This document shows, piece after piece, positions 22,234 through 35,000 of a stretch of DNA of 64,000 nt. The notes under the pieces are model-generated. The model was not told the DNA's origin. It searched no databases and saw nothing but the letters and a program-made list of their open reading frames with translations. Numbering within the stretch: position 1 is the stretch's first letter; every line of letters starts with the position of its first letter. The DNA comes from Sepiola atlantica (taxonomy: Eukaryota > Mollusca > Cephalopoda > Sepiida > Sepiolidae). A program made the position numbers and the translations under genes. The stretch spans positions 62,950,580 to 63,014,579 of the forward strand of contig OY744529.1 of NCBI GenBank assembly GCA_963556195.1. The letters are read 5' to 3'.

Positions 22234-25200
22234 ATATTTTCTTTGTCCAGGGTCAGATGTTTGATATTTTGCAAGCTCACTCTCCAATTCTCACGGTTCA
22301 GCGGATCAACTGTTTCGATCTTGTCCAATCACTTGCTTTCAAGTCTTCCTTGGCTGGCCAACCTTCCTGCAATTCAAGACATCCATGCTTCTGCAACAGT
22401 TTATTCAGAAGGATGAACGTTCTATATGATCATACAAGCCTAATCGATTAATCCTTACGATAACCTCTATATATGTGTTTCTAACATGTGACACTCCACT
22501 TTATTCAATGCCTTTTGACAGTCTTCTGCGTTATGTTGGAGTGTTGAACCAGGTTCATTCTCTAGTTTATTAAGAACCCTTTTGATTTCCACATCTGTAT
22601 TTGATATTATACCTTGCACAAATATAAGGCATTTAAAATTGTTAGCACTCAACTTTGATCACTGTAATTTATCACAGTGTTTGTTTACCATGTTAGCAAA
22701 AGTCGTGTATTCTTCGTTGTCTTTTCTTGTGAGATTCATGCATTTCTACTTTTTGAGAAAAAGAGACGTTTTAGGGCTAAACAATTTAGTCAATAATTGT
22801 ATCGTTTCAACAAATGTAAGATCGTTGTATTTTTGTGGCAATGTATAAGTGACGGATTTGGTATGTTCAACTCTACCCAATTTTCTTAATAGCAAACTGA
22901 GTTTTTAACACGCAAAGTGTGTCAAATCTGCGAAAACAACACTCCAGACAAGGCATGAAGCTACTTGATGTAAGGAGTTAAAAAAAAAATACTACTTCAA
23001 ATTACAAAACTAGCTAACGATTAGAGTTATATGGATAGATTCTGACCCAGAAAACAGCAATTCTCCTCCCTTTGTCAGAAACATCGCTCATGGAATATGA
23101 GGACTAAAGGACAAAATAAGGAAATGTGTGTTAAATCATAGGCAAGGGAGAAATCGTGACAAGATCTCCCTTCATCATCTGTCTTGTTTGTGAACTAGCC
23201 ATTCAACATTGTGAACATTGAAATCTCCACAGACATGGCAGAGGGATGAGCAGAAGATATGGTCAATTTTAGATATATTCTCAAAGATAGTAACTCCGTC
23301 ATTGTGGGGATGATAGAGGGCAAATATGAATGCGGTGCTGTAAGTGCTACTCGGAAGCTATCCTTAATGTGGGCACATATTCTATGTCCATGATGATCTT
23401 GAGGGTCAAGTTTTGATGTCATGTTCGAGTAACCTTTAATCATGAAATCATCTACAGAAACAGATGGGTCAATGCAAGTTTCACACAGAAACGACAGGGT
23501 CGAGTGTGGTCTCCTGTAATTGGATTTCAACCTCTGGAAGGTTGGAACGTAGACCCCTGATGTTGGAAAAGGAGACCTGTTAGTCGGGGGTCTACGTTGA
23601 AAGTTGGGATTCTGGGTTTAGGTATATGTTGTTTATTATTACTTGTCATGTTGAGGTTGGAAAATTTGTGGAAGAGGTCAGCAGGGTTGTTAAAAGCAGG
23701 GCAGAGAAAGAGAGTATGAGTAAAGAAGAGAGATTTTCTTTGAAGACCATTGAAGAAAGAAAAACCGTAGCAGTTCCCACTAATATGACATCGAGAGGCC
23801 CCACCGGAAACTACTGCATGGTTCAGATTCCATTCACCAAATAGCAATACAGCAGCCCCGGTATTATGCACCTGCTGATAGGACAGACCCCTTGGGAGTT
23901 ACTCCAAGGTTTGGGCCTTGATTATTAGGCGGATAACGTCAGCCCAGGTAAAACGTTTATCTCCAGCACCCTTATTAATAACATGCCAACAATAAATAGA
24001 AAGAGAATTACTTAAAGCATCTCCAGCTACTGCTCACACAAAACTACCGACTGAGTAGACAGCGTTTTCTTTCCCCTTTGTCAGAAACATTGCTCATGGT
24101 AAGTGAGGACTGAGGGACAAAGTTACGAAGCTACTAAAAATGCATCCACAATGTGCTTTCTACTCTCCATGACAACAGGAAAAAAGGAGGAGGTAATGCC
24201 TGGGAGGATGTTATGATAACCGGATATATACTACACTACCCCTCCCCCAAAGGAGAGGTAATGCCTGAGAGGATGGTTTCATAACACAACAGATACTACA
24301 CCCCTTCCCCTGAATTGAGCATTGAAAGATAGTCCAATAGTAATAGAAGTAGTATAGTTTTGGCTTCAGACAGACACCAATCTCCATTAATAATATCGAT
24401 ATTTAGGCATTTTTGTATATACATGTATTAAAAATTAAGTTGTCATTTAAATGTTGATTTGGTTACATCTTTGAAATAGTAACCACTTTTTATCCAATAT
24501 AAATTGTCTGCCTTAATTTAAAAAAATGTCTAATGTAATTTTTTTTTCTTTTCTCTCTCTCTATCTTTGCAGCAATGGGGTTGTGATAACGAATTGTCTA
24601 CTATTCAAGGTGCTGACACAATAGCGTTCAGTTCCCTTTTGGAAGAGAAACTGCTACCTGCAATTGTAAGGCACTTTCTTTTGCTTTGGAAATCAAAACA
24701 TTACCAAAATGACTTTTCTATTTATCATCACCATTCATCATATTTGGTTAAACGTCTGCTTGGCATGTGTTGGACAGCTTTTAGAAAATGATTTCCAAAC
24801 TAACCTATCTCTGGCCAAGTCTTTCTTTTTCCTTCTTTCTCTCAAATCCATCCTTATCAGTTCCTTTCAGTGTTTTCCTTAGTCTTCCCCTGCCAACTAA
24901 CCCTGTTACCTCAACTATTCTACATCTACTCACCCAAGAACTCTCATCCATTCTTTCACTGTGACCAAACCGAAGTCTCCTGTTCTGCACTCATCCTCCT
25001 TATACTGCCCAGATTTAATCTTCCTCTGAGGTCATCAGATCAAAGCCTGTCTTTAAGACACATTATACATCCACTGTATCATTCTCATATCATTTCTATC
25101 CATGCAACACATATCCTCAACCTTCACTGGGAAGGTTTCACTTTTATACATTATCACACTGCGTGCATGCCTGATATACTCTTCGTCAATAGTGGTAGTG

Positions 25201-28200
25201 ATTAGCAATGACAGAATTTCTTTGAATTTACTCCATCCACTCTTAACTCTTGCAATCACACTAGCATCCTCCCTGTGCTTCAATGGTATCATCAAGGATA
25301 CAGAACATCTGAACCTTAGTAGCTTTGTCATCCAACTATACTTTCTCCAAATCTTAGTTCTCATCCATCACAAACTGATTATCATCTCTCAACCTATCTG
25401 TAATTCAACTGCATTTTTTGTGTGCCCAATGCTTATAAATACCACAAAGTTCTCCTGCTCTATTAAGGAAGTTAAAAATGGTCAACTTTGTATTTTGAGA
25501 TTTTAGATTTTTAGCTTGGACAATATCTTATATTTGTTTTTAATTCTCTGAAAATCTTCAATCAATATTCGATTTAATATAAGTGTCCATTATGTATTCA
25601 TGTATTTTATTTCTCTCTCTTTCTCTCAATATTTATATATATATCAGACATATCCATGACCTATTGTGTCACTTCCACTATTTATTCTACAGTGATTTCA
25701 TTCAAAAATTCATAAACTGCGATATATCTTGCATAACTAAAAATAATAAATCTCTTTACTTTCACATCATCATCATCATCTTATGATCATTAATCATTTA
25801 GCTGAAATGTAAAATATTTATTTTTTATTTAAAAAAAAAACGTACATGTTTTTCAACTCTATGAATTCAACATTTTTGAAGACTTAATTTTTTTTAAAAG
25901 AGGTACATGATGAAAACGGGGCTATGGAGTTGGTAGATGAATATGCTCGGACTCCACATGCCTAGTTAGAAATATAATAAATATACAAAAACATAATAAA
26001 AACAATAATAAACTAGACTCAAAAGCTGAAATATATATCACCCGATGCAACCATTGTTTACATTAAAACATTTTTTCCATTATCTCCCTTCATTACATAT
26101 AAATTTAGACTTATTCAACCAGATGTCAGGAGGGATATTCTTGGAAGCCATATTGTATTTTTCTGACATGGCAAGTTTTTATTCACTGATTTGCATTTAC
26201 CAGTCAAATTGCTATAACTAAACTTATTTGATGTTGTTTTGTTTTACTAAAATCTGATTTTAAGTTAGAAAAATAAGTTGCTTGGAAGTAATGCCGAAAC
26301 GCATTTCACGTTAAATAATTAATGCCTTTAACCTAGTAAATTACCCAAATGTTGCATGTATGCATTTCTTGAAGATCACACAGGGTTTTCCTGTTGGCAG
26401 TAGAGGAAATATGACAAGTTATTAACAGAACCAAATAGGTTTCTTTCTTATGATCTTGAAATTCTATCTTTCTTAACAAAGTCATCAACATCTAGTAATC
26501 AGCCCCCCCCCCCTCTTTTTTATAGGAAACTTGAAAGTAGTATGAAACAACAAACTTAAATTGCTTAGTCAGGATTAGTGTACTTGTTGTGACTTCACCT
26601 GTAACCCTGTGTGAAACTTTGTCTTCTGTTCAGAACTTAAGTATCATAAAAGTGAATTAAAAAAAATTTTTTTTTTTATTTTCAGCTCCATTTATGGTGG
26701 ATTGATGGCAAGAATTACATTGATATCACTCGACCAGGTTTTGCCAAGGCATCACCATTTCCTTTGAACTTTATCCTGCCAGGAAACATGCGCCGTAAAG
26801 CAAGGCTAAGAATATACTCCAAAAGCAGTGAAAATGTTACAGATATGGAAGTCGATATGAGAGTATGTTTCATATTATCACTTGTATTGCATACAGCTTT
26901 TTTGCTACAATCCAGCCCCCCCCCCCTCCCCAACAAAAAAACTTTGAGAAGAACTAAGTTAAAACGTTTGGTTTACTGCCAAACCTACTCCCTCCCACCC
27001 TAACACTATCCCTTACATAACTTATTCTGTATTTAGGCCTTCTTTTCTCCCACCACTACTTCCAACTTTATGTATATCTGCTTTGACTCTGTTCAATAAA
27101 TGTATTTCTTGACAAAGTTTGATAAAACAAATGTAATAGCAAATTTAAATTTATAGTGCATTGATAGCAAGAATTACATTGATATCACTCGGCCAAGTTT
27201 TGCTAAGTCATCATCATTTCCTTTGAAGTTCATCCTGCCAGGAAACATGTACCGTAAAGCATTGTTGTAATTTCGTTATGAACAGATAATAGAACAAGAC
27301 TGCGTTAAAATATTCATGTTCAAATTTTACTGCAGAAAATAGAAAAAACAATTTTTCATTTAGTTACTTAATGGAAAAATGTCTGAAAACAAACATTATA
27401 GCCCTTTTTTTTATATAAGTAAGCCATTACTAACCAACAGAGCGTTAACTGCTGTTGACCAAGGGAAGAGTCTATCAGGCATATGTACGTAGTGTATATG
27501 GTAGTGAAACCTAGTCAATAAGAGTTAAGGACCTGTGTTGCATGGAGAGAAATGATATGAGAATGATACGATGGATGTGTAATGTGAGTCTTAAAGACAG
27601 GCTTAGATCTGATAACCTCAGAGAAAGATTAAATCTGAACAGTATAGAGAGATGTGTGCAGAAGAGGAGACTTCGATGGTATGGCCACGTTGAAAGAATG
27701 AGTTCTTGGATTAGTAGATGTAGAACAGTTGAGATAGCAGGGTCAGTTGGCATGGGGAAGACCAAAGAAAACATGAGAGGAAGTGGTAATGATAGACTTG
27801 AAAGAGGAATAAATACAGACCTGGCCAGAGATAGGTTAGTTTTTAAGTTAATTTCTAAAAGCCGTCCAACACATGCCAGCATGTAAAATGGATGTTAAAC
27901 CGAATATGATATAAAATTTTTTTATAACAAGCAAATTATTATTTTTTTTTGTTTTTGTTTTGTTTTTCGTTTTGTAAATTTTTTAAAAGTCCGGATACTT
28001 TTCATTTGCAATAAATGTCTGAATGCAAATTATATTTGGATATTGTGTAAAGGTATAAACAGGAATGAGGGAACTAAGCAAAGAGCTAACACAGAATCAT
28101 GCTGATATCATTATCATCATATTCGGTTATTTAATTTCAATATTTCCTTTTTTTTATGTAACTTTGTCAAGAAATGCATTTATTAAACAGTCAAAGCAGA

Positions 28201-31200
28201 TATACATAAACTTAATAGTGGTAGAAGAAAGGAAGGCCCAAATGTACAGTGAGTAAAGTAAAAGGATAGTGTTAGTTGAAGGAAGTAAGTTGGCAGCAGG
28301 CCAAACGTTGGGTGTGTGATTACAGATTATTAGGTGGTGTTTGTGTTTTGGTTGTGAGTGGGTATGTAGAGAAAGAGGTGCGGGTGTATAGTGTAAACAT
28401 GCTTTTAAATGCAAATATTTCCGATTTTATTTATCATACACAATTTTTACATAAGTAGTTTGTCACTGTGAGAGGCAGGGATACAAAGTTAGACACAAGG
28501 TCAGTTTATTGTGGGAATCCTGATCGCCCCTGTCGGAATTCCCTGACAGGGTACTTCAGATGATTGGCCATAAAACAATGTTTACGCAGTGATATCATTT
28601 TGGCCTACAATCTCCCCAATGGCCATTATGATCTCCCTCAGGACCTACTATTCACTCCTGTACAGGAAAGGGGTCTACGCAGGCATTGCCATAAGCTGTT
28701 TCACCGCTGATTTTAATTGAACATCTATCTGGATCTTGGAATGGACTTCTCAGGGGATGTAATAAATGTACCAACGACGCAGCAATTTCAGGCAAAATTG
28801 AACAGGTTCTAGGCCACTGTATCCTCTTCTGTGTAATTTTTGTCCCCACTCTTTTTCCCTACATGGCAATTTACTATTGATGGAATATTCTCCATTTCTA
28901 AAAGTAATTAAGATCTCTGATATTTCAAATGAAACAAATTCCGCAATGTATATATATTACGTTTTTAAAAAAATTTGACTGACGGTCAAAATCTATATAA
29001 AATATCTTTTGAATAGTGGGAGAAGAGGAAGAGTATATTCTGAAATGGTAGCAACATAAGTCATTCAAATTATCACATTCTTTAAAATAAAATTATTTTA
29101 CTTTTTTATTGGTGGTAATTGGCATAACAATTACTTTGAAAGATCTTTCTTGAAAATAAATGCTGATCAATAGGTTTTCAAAATTGAATTATATAATTAT
29201 ACTAGCTTTATATCTATTCGGCATTGCCCGGGAGTCTTTGTACTTTCATTTTTGTTTTATTTCTTTTTTTTTTTTTTTAAACAATACCTTCTTTTTCTTA
29301 TCTTTTTTTTTTTCAAGATATTATTTTTTATCAATAGTATTTTGAAAGTTGAATGTAATTATTGCGATATTATTTGTATTAATTGAACCAAATTTAAGTA
29401 TTAATTGAACCAAATTCTTATAAAACTATGACTAATTTTGTTAGGTAAAGTTTTAATATCTGTTAAAAAAATGAATGCCTGTAAATAGCTTCCAAAACTT
29501 TCAATCATCTAATACAAGCCAGAAATTACTTTCTATTCGACAGTTTAAATGCTTCCTATTGCTTTTCATATTTTAAATGGTCACAAAGTAATTTATTCTT
29601 TTTTTTCTATTAATAACAAATGATTAAAATGGCTGACTTCTTTACAAAAAAATGAAATTCATTCTAGTGGATTTAATTTTGTAATAAATTTTTTTTTTTT
29701 TTCAATAGGATTTTAAAAATTTTGTTTTATATTACATTTTTTCATTTATGATTTCAAGAAATATTCTATTAATAGTAAATAATGCTAAAAGAAATTCACT
29801 GTGTAATTATCAAAGTTACTTTGAGACATGACATATATACATACACATGTGAATTTATCTCATCATTTTATTAATTTATTTTGTTTATTTGCTATCCTAA
29901 AATTTTCCATAATTTTTTCCAGATTTACAAAGAAGCGAAACAATGTCTAAATCTGCTGTCAAAAAAATTAGGAGATGCTCCATATTTTTTTGGTGACAGG
30001 TGAGTTTCCTTTTCATTATCCCACTTGATGTCAGTCTTTTTTTCGCTCCAAGATGGAAAACATTATCAGTTGAATAGCCGTGTCAACTTTTCTGATTCTT
30101 CTTTCATCACACTATATGTAGCATCTTGTTACATAAGAAAAAAATTATTTCTACCAAATCGTTGGTTGAATTTTATTTCTCTCTTCCTCTCTCTCGCTTT
30201 ATCTTTTTTTTCTTTTCCCTTTTCTTTCTTCCCTCTTATGAAAACTAAAAATGTTAATTTTGTCGTGAAGGCTAAGGCTTAAAACGATTCATGATGGGGT
30301 TGGATAGAGGAATTAGATGACTTTTGTTTCATGAAAGAATGCCTTCCTGTCTCTTTCCCCCACATGCAAACTCGGTGTCTTTCTCTTCACTTTAAATTTC
30401 TTAATTAAAACTGATTACAATTGTTTAGGAAAACCAAGCCCCCCCCCCCCTTAAAAAAAAAACCAAACAAACAAAAGAAACATGAATAATAATCTGAAAA
30501 ATTGGCCTGTCAACTCAATTAATCTGATTAATTTGGTGCATGGTAAAAATGGCACACGTTAATAAATAGGAAAAAGTTGCACAATGTTGTCAGTGGTTCA
30601 ATTATTGAACAGAGCACACAACTAGAAATATGTGTGTTATTATATATTACAAGTTTAATAACTAGTAATATATAATAACCCACATATTTCTAGTTGTGTG
30701 CTCTGTTCAATAATTGAACCACTGAAAACATTGTGTCACTGCTGTATAAGAGACAAGCATAATACATATATGTCCTGTGTTAAAGATGATCACCTATTTT
30801 TTCGACCAGATAGCGTTTGAGCATGTAACCGTTTAATCTTAGATTTGGCCATATTATTTTATAGAAGAGGTGGGGGGGGGGCTTATGGTTAAGGGAAAGT
30901 TTTTTTTGTGGAGAGGGGTACTGTTGCCACTCCAAAAACACATACATACACACAATTTATCTCTCTTAACAAAAAAGCAAGTCTGGTTATATGCCCTTAA
31001 AACACTGCCCGGTTGGACGATGGCTAGGAAATAGGTCATCATTTGAAGTTAAACTTATATGTGAAACTGATCCCCCACTCTAAATTCTAAACAACTGTTT
31101 TTCTTTTCTTTGTTCCCCCCTCCAAGTTTTTTCTAAATGTTAATACGTCATCGCCTAAAAAAAAGTAGAATCTCATTTCTATAAGGGGGCAGGGAGCTTA

Positions 31201-32050
31201 GCTGAGTGTCCTCATCTACAAATTTACCTTACTTAAAATGTAGATACAATTTTCTTTTTAATTTGACAAACTTTTTAATGTTTTCTCTTTATGCATTGTA
31301 TCTTAGAATTTGATAAACTCATTGTCATTTTCATCTATATTTTTCCCTTGCGCTATATTTTTTTCTATTTATCCACCTATGCCATTTTTACTTAAATTCA
31401 ATTAAGTTATTTGTAAATTTGCCTGTTTTTAGTTTACCAAGATTAAAATTTCACTAATTAAACATTTTTCGAATTATCTTAAATGATTTTTTACTACTTA
31501 TCACTAGCACATCATCCAAATTGTTTTAGTTGTTTTTGCACTGCCTTCTTCCCCCCCCCCCCCCCTCCACAGGAGGATCGTCATCCCACCTCCTGATGAC
31601 ATTAGCAATCAATGGAGAAACCGGCAATTAGATTAATTATGTAAAACAAATAGAAATAAATAATTTACTTTTTAGTTTTTTATTCTAGCTTTTGGTTACT
31701 TTTCTATTCTGGTCAATGAAATAGGGGAATATCTCACTCTACTTTATTCATTGCCCGAAAGTATTTAAAGTCTATTTTATTTATTCTAGTACCAAAATAA
31801 TATTAAATAAGTAGCTGTAAGTATATATTGTTGCTTGGTAGTTTTTGTATGTGTATGTCTGTTGTACAAAAAAACGGCAGTGTATTACAGTGCATGTATG
31901 AAGAAATGAAAGTGCATTGTGGCGGACTTAATTTTGTACAAATAAAGAATTGTAGGAAAAGTGCATTATAAAATGTGTTGCTTGTAAAAGTCATAAAAAA
32001 CACATGCCAAAGAAAAAAATCATTATTAGCATTTAATTTAATTAAACAAA

Positions 32051-32086
<36 letters not shown>

Positions 32087-35000
32087 CTAGCTAGCTTTGC
32101 TGGATAGTTATTGCTTTGCAAATTTGTCGACTTGAAATATTAATTTAAAATAATAAACATTTCATTCATAACTTGGTTGTAAACACAAAACAAAATTATT
32201 CTCATTTATTCATATAGATAAATAAACATAACCACTTTGATAATTTCAAAACAAATTTATCTTTTAAATGCGACTGTAAAGAAAGGTAAACAAAGAATTC
32301 AATTTGCCTTTTCAATTTCGAAATGGATCGCAACTTGTAAAAAATCAAAAAAAGTACATTGCAACACAAATGCAAAGTATTTGTCCAGGAAATAAAACAG
32401 TATTGCAAAACAGAACTTTTTATTATATTAAAATCAAAACAATCATTGGATTAAAAAACAATAACAAATACTAGTTATGCGACTGATATTGCATATACGT
32501 AAGCAGTATGTAAAAAAGATGGTGCGTCAACTTGAATTAACTTGAAATGGGGCGTTTTGACTTTACCGTAGTGCGAGAAATCGGCCAACTTTCACATTTT
32601 TTCATTTAGATATTTTTTTGGTTATTTTTGCGGCCAAGATTTTTCAGAGAGTTTACATGTAATCGCCTTAAAAAATAGAATCTCAATTTTATTTTTAGTT
32701 GAATTTGTATTCGATGCAGGGCATCAATAATACAAAAGAAAATATTATTAGCATTTAATAAAACAAACTTAATTTTGACTGTCCTTGTCGGGAGTCAAAC
32801 AAAAAATGACCTGTTACTCCCACAGCTCATTCACTTTGAATAACTGTATTTTTTTTGTTTTAGTGAATATGTAAATTTGCAATGTGATAGATTATTTGAT
32901 GTTGTTATTAATATACAATTTAAAAAAATTATTTACCCCGTTTCACATTGTTTTATTTAAAAAATAACTGATATATTTAAAAAAAACAAATTTTTTTTTG
33001 ATTACACCCTTGTTTTAGTAACAATTTGTATTTGTTATTTCTACTATACTAATACAGATTTAACGAATAGCTGTGACTAACAAAGAGAACTTCATGCAGG
33101 CCAGACAATGCACGGGCACGATCTTTGTGAGCTCTATATGTAAGTTTAACTAGCTCACAAAGATCGTGCCCGTGCATTGTCTGGTCTGCATGAAGTTCTC
33201 TTTGTTAGTCACAGCTATTCATTAAATCTGTAAAATTCCAGGTTTTTTCCCCAACATTGAAAACAACAAGGCTCAGTGGTTGCATGCAAAGTTGGGGACG
33301 ATTTGGCCCAAAACACAAAGGAATGGGGCAGAAGTAACATTGCCACTCTTACTCTATTGATTTGCGGTTCCGCACCTAACACGTCTTTGCTTGCAGACGA
33401 GCAGAGGAAGACTGATCCTGATGTTGACGGATCCTGAATTTTCATCAGAGCTGGGCCAAACCTGTCTGCCATGGGTGGCTCTGCCAGGAAACAGTTTCCA
33501 GTGAGGGAGGGTTAAATAATAGGGGGTGGTGATGTAAAGACCTTGGAAATAACTGTTTTAAAAATAACTGCTTTTTTAAAAATTTCACTATCATAGTTAA
33601 TCAACTGCTAATCATACGTACAGACACGCACGTGCATGCACACCCTTTTCATTTTAATTGTTATGTAGTTGTTTATTGTATCAATGTAAATGAAACTACA
33701 TATTTTAATAATTATGTACCTTATTTAGGCAGCCATTTGTAAAAATAACCTAAAGCAGGCCAACAAAATAAATATTAGTCGATTTTTTAAGAATGGTAAA
33801 TTACTTTATAAAAAGCATAATTTGTAAAGTAATTTTTATTTATTTAGCAAATTATGGATTAAGTTTGTAAATATTATTTTAAAGGATAATTTAAATATTA
33901 TGGTATCATTTGGTTTTCTGCTGACCAACACTGGCACCTCAAATATCTGTCTCCACTCTAACGGCTTTCTTATCCAGAATAAGTATTTTTTGAAAATAAC
34001 TGAAAATCAAATATAAAACATAGCGGAGAAAATTAACGGAAAATAACTTTGAAAATCTGACTGATTTAATTTTATAGAGAAGATTTGGTTACCAATGTCG
34101 GACTTCAACCAATCGGTTTTCCGTGGGACCTAGGCACCTGTTCAAGTTAACTACATAATCGAGAGCCCAAGCGCTGTCGCCAGTGAGAAACTCAACTTGC
34201 CGCATGAACCCTTGTCAGTCACGATACTACTACACAGAATTCTCGCAGGCAAACAAACTCTCACTATAGCCCCTTGGTTACTGGCATCTCGGCAAACAAC
34301 ACAAGTCACAGTCATGGATTACTAAAATATAGCGACAGCTTAGGCACAGTTTCATTAACTCACTCACAACAAGTCCACGCACATACAGACCCTTTGAATA
34401 TTTTCTTAACTTTTTGCTTTTGGTTGTTCTATCAAGACGTGAATAAAGTTGATATATTATGTATGAGTAGATTTTCTCATTAGTTTTGACGTTACCTCTT
34501 TCCACTACAATGCCTTGAAAATTTTAAATTTGCTAAGTTAAAAAGTATTCACTTTTTTCTTTTTAATAGACCTTCATCTTTTGATGCCTTTGTCTTTGGA
34601 TATTTGGCTCCAATCATGAAGGCACCGATGTCCAACAATCAATTACAGAACCATTTAATTGCCTGTCCAAATCTCACTCATTTCTGTAAACGGATATTAA
34701 AAGACTACTTCCCAAATGATGTACACGGTAAGTATTTTTCTTATAATTGAATCTTTTAGTTGTCCTTTTTTGAATTGAAAAAAAGTCTATTAAGACTTTT
34801 TGATACTTTTTGGTACAGCTTTTGAACTAGACAAAACCGACTTTTTTGTTCAGCATCTTCTGGCTGTTTACGTAAACAGTGTCGGAAGATGCCAAAACGC
34901 TTGGCCAATCAGAAGCTTTGAGAAACAGACAACTCTGGGTCTTCGTAAGATATGATCCGGTAGAGAAAGAGGATTTCCTGGTGACAGTACCCAACAGGAA

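Larger units (their letters stand above)
26963..28310. mobile_element. inverted-repeat element (1.35 kb) enclosing an exon copy and a LINE
   Basis: The left arm 26964-27119 (ACGTTTGGTTTACTGCCAAA ... TTCTTGACAAAGTTT) and the right arm 28160-28308 (AACTTTGTCAAGAAATGCA ... CAGCAGGCCAAACGT) are inverted copies of roughly 80-85% identity over ~150 bp. Both arms share the order TGTATATCTGCTTTGACT, CACTATTAA/CCACTACTTCC and AACACTATCCCTT. Between them lie 27148-27261, a copy of metaxin exon d, and 27476-27900, a LINE piece. No target duplication is clear, so it could be a TIR transposon or two inverted copies of a shorter repeat. Confidence 0.6.

Noticed and set aside
27148..27261. Alternative mutually exclusive metaxin exon
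   Set aside because: In-frame TAG, no splice sites, and mostly non-synonymous changes.
33215..33472. 85-codon - strand frame as a gene
   Set aside because: No start context, splice sites or known domain; probably old repeat DNA.
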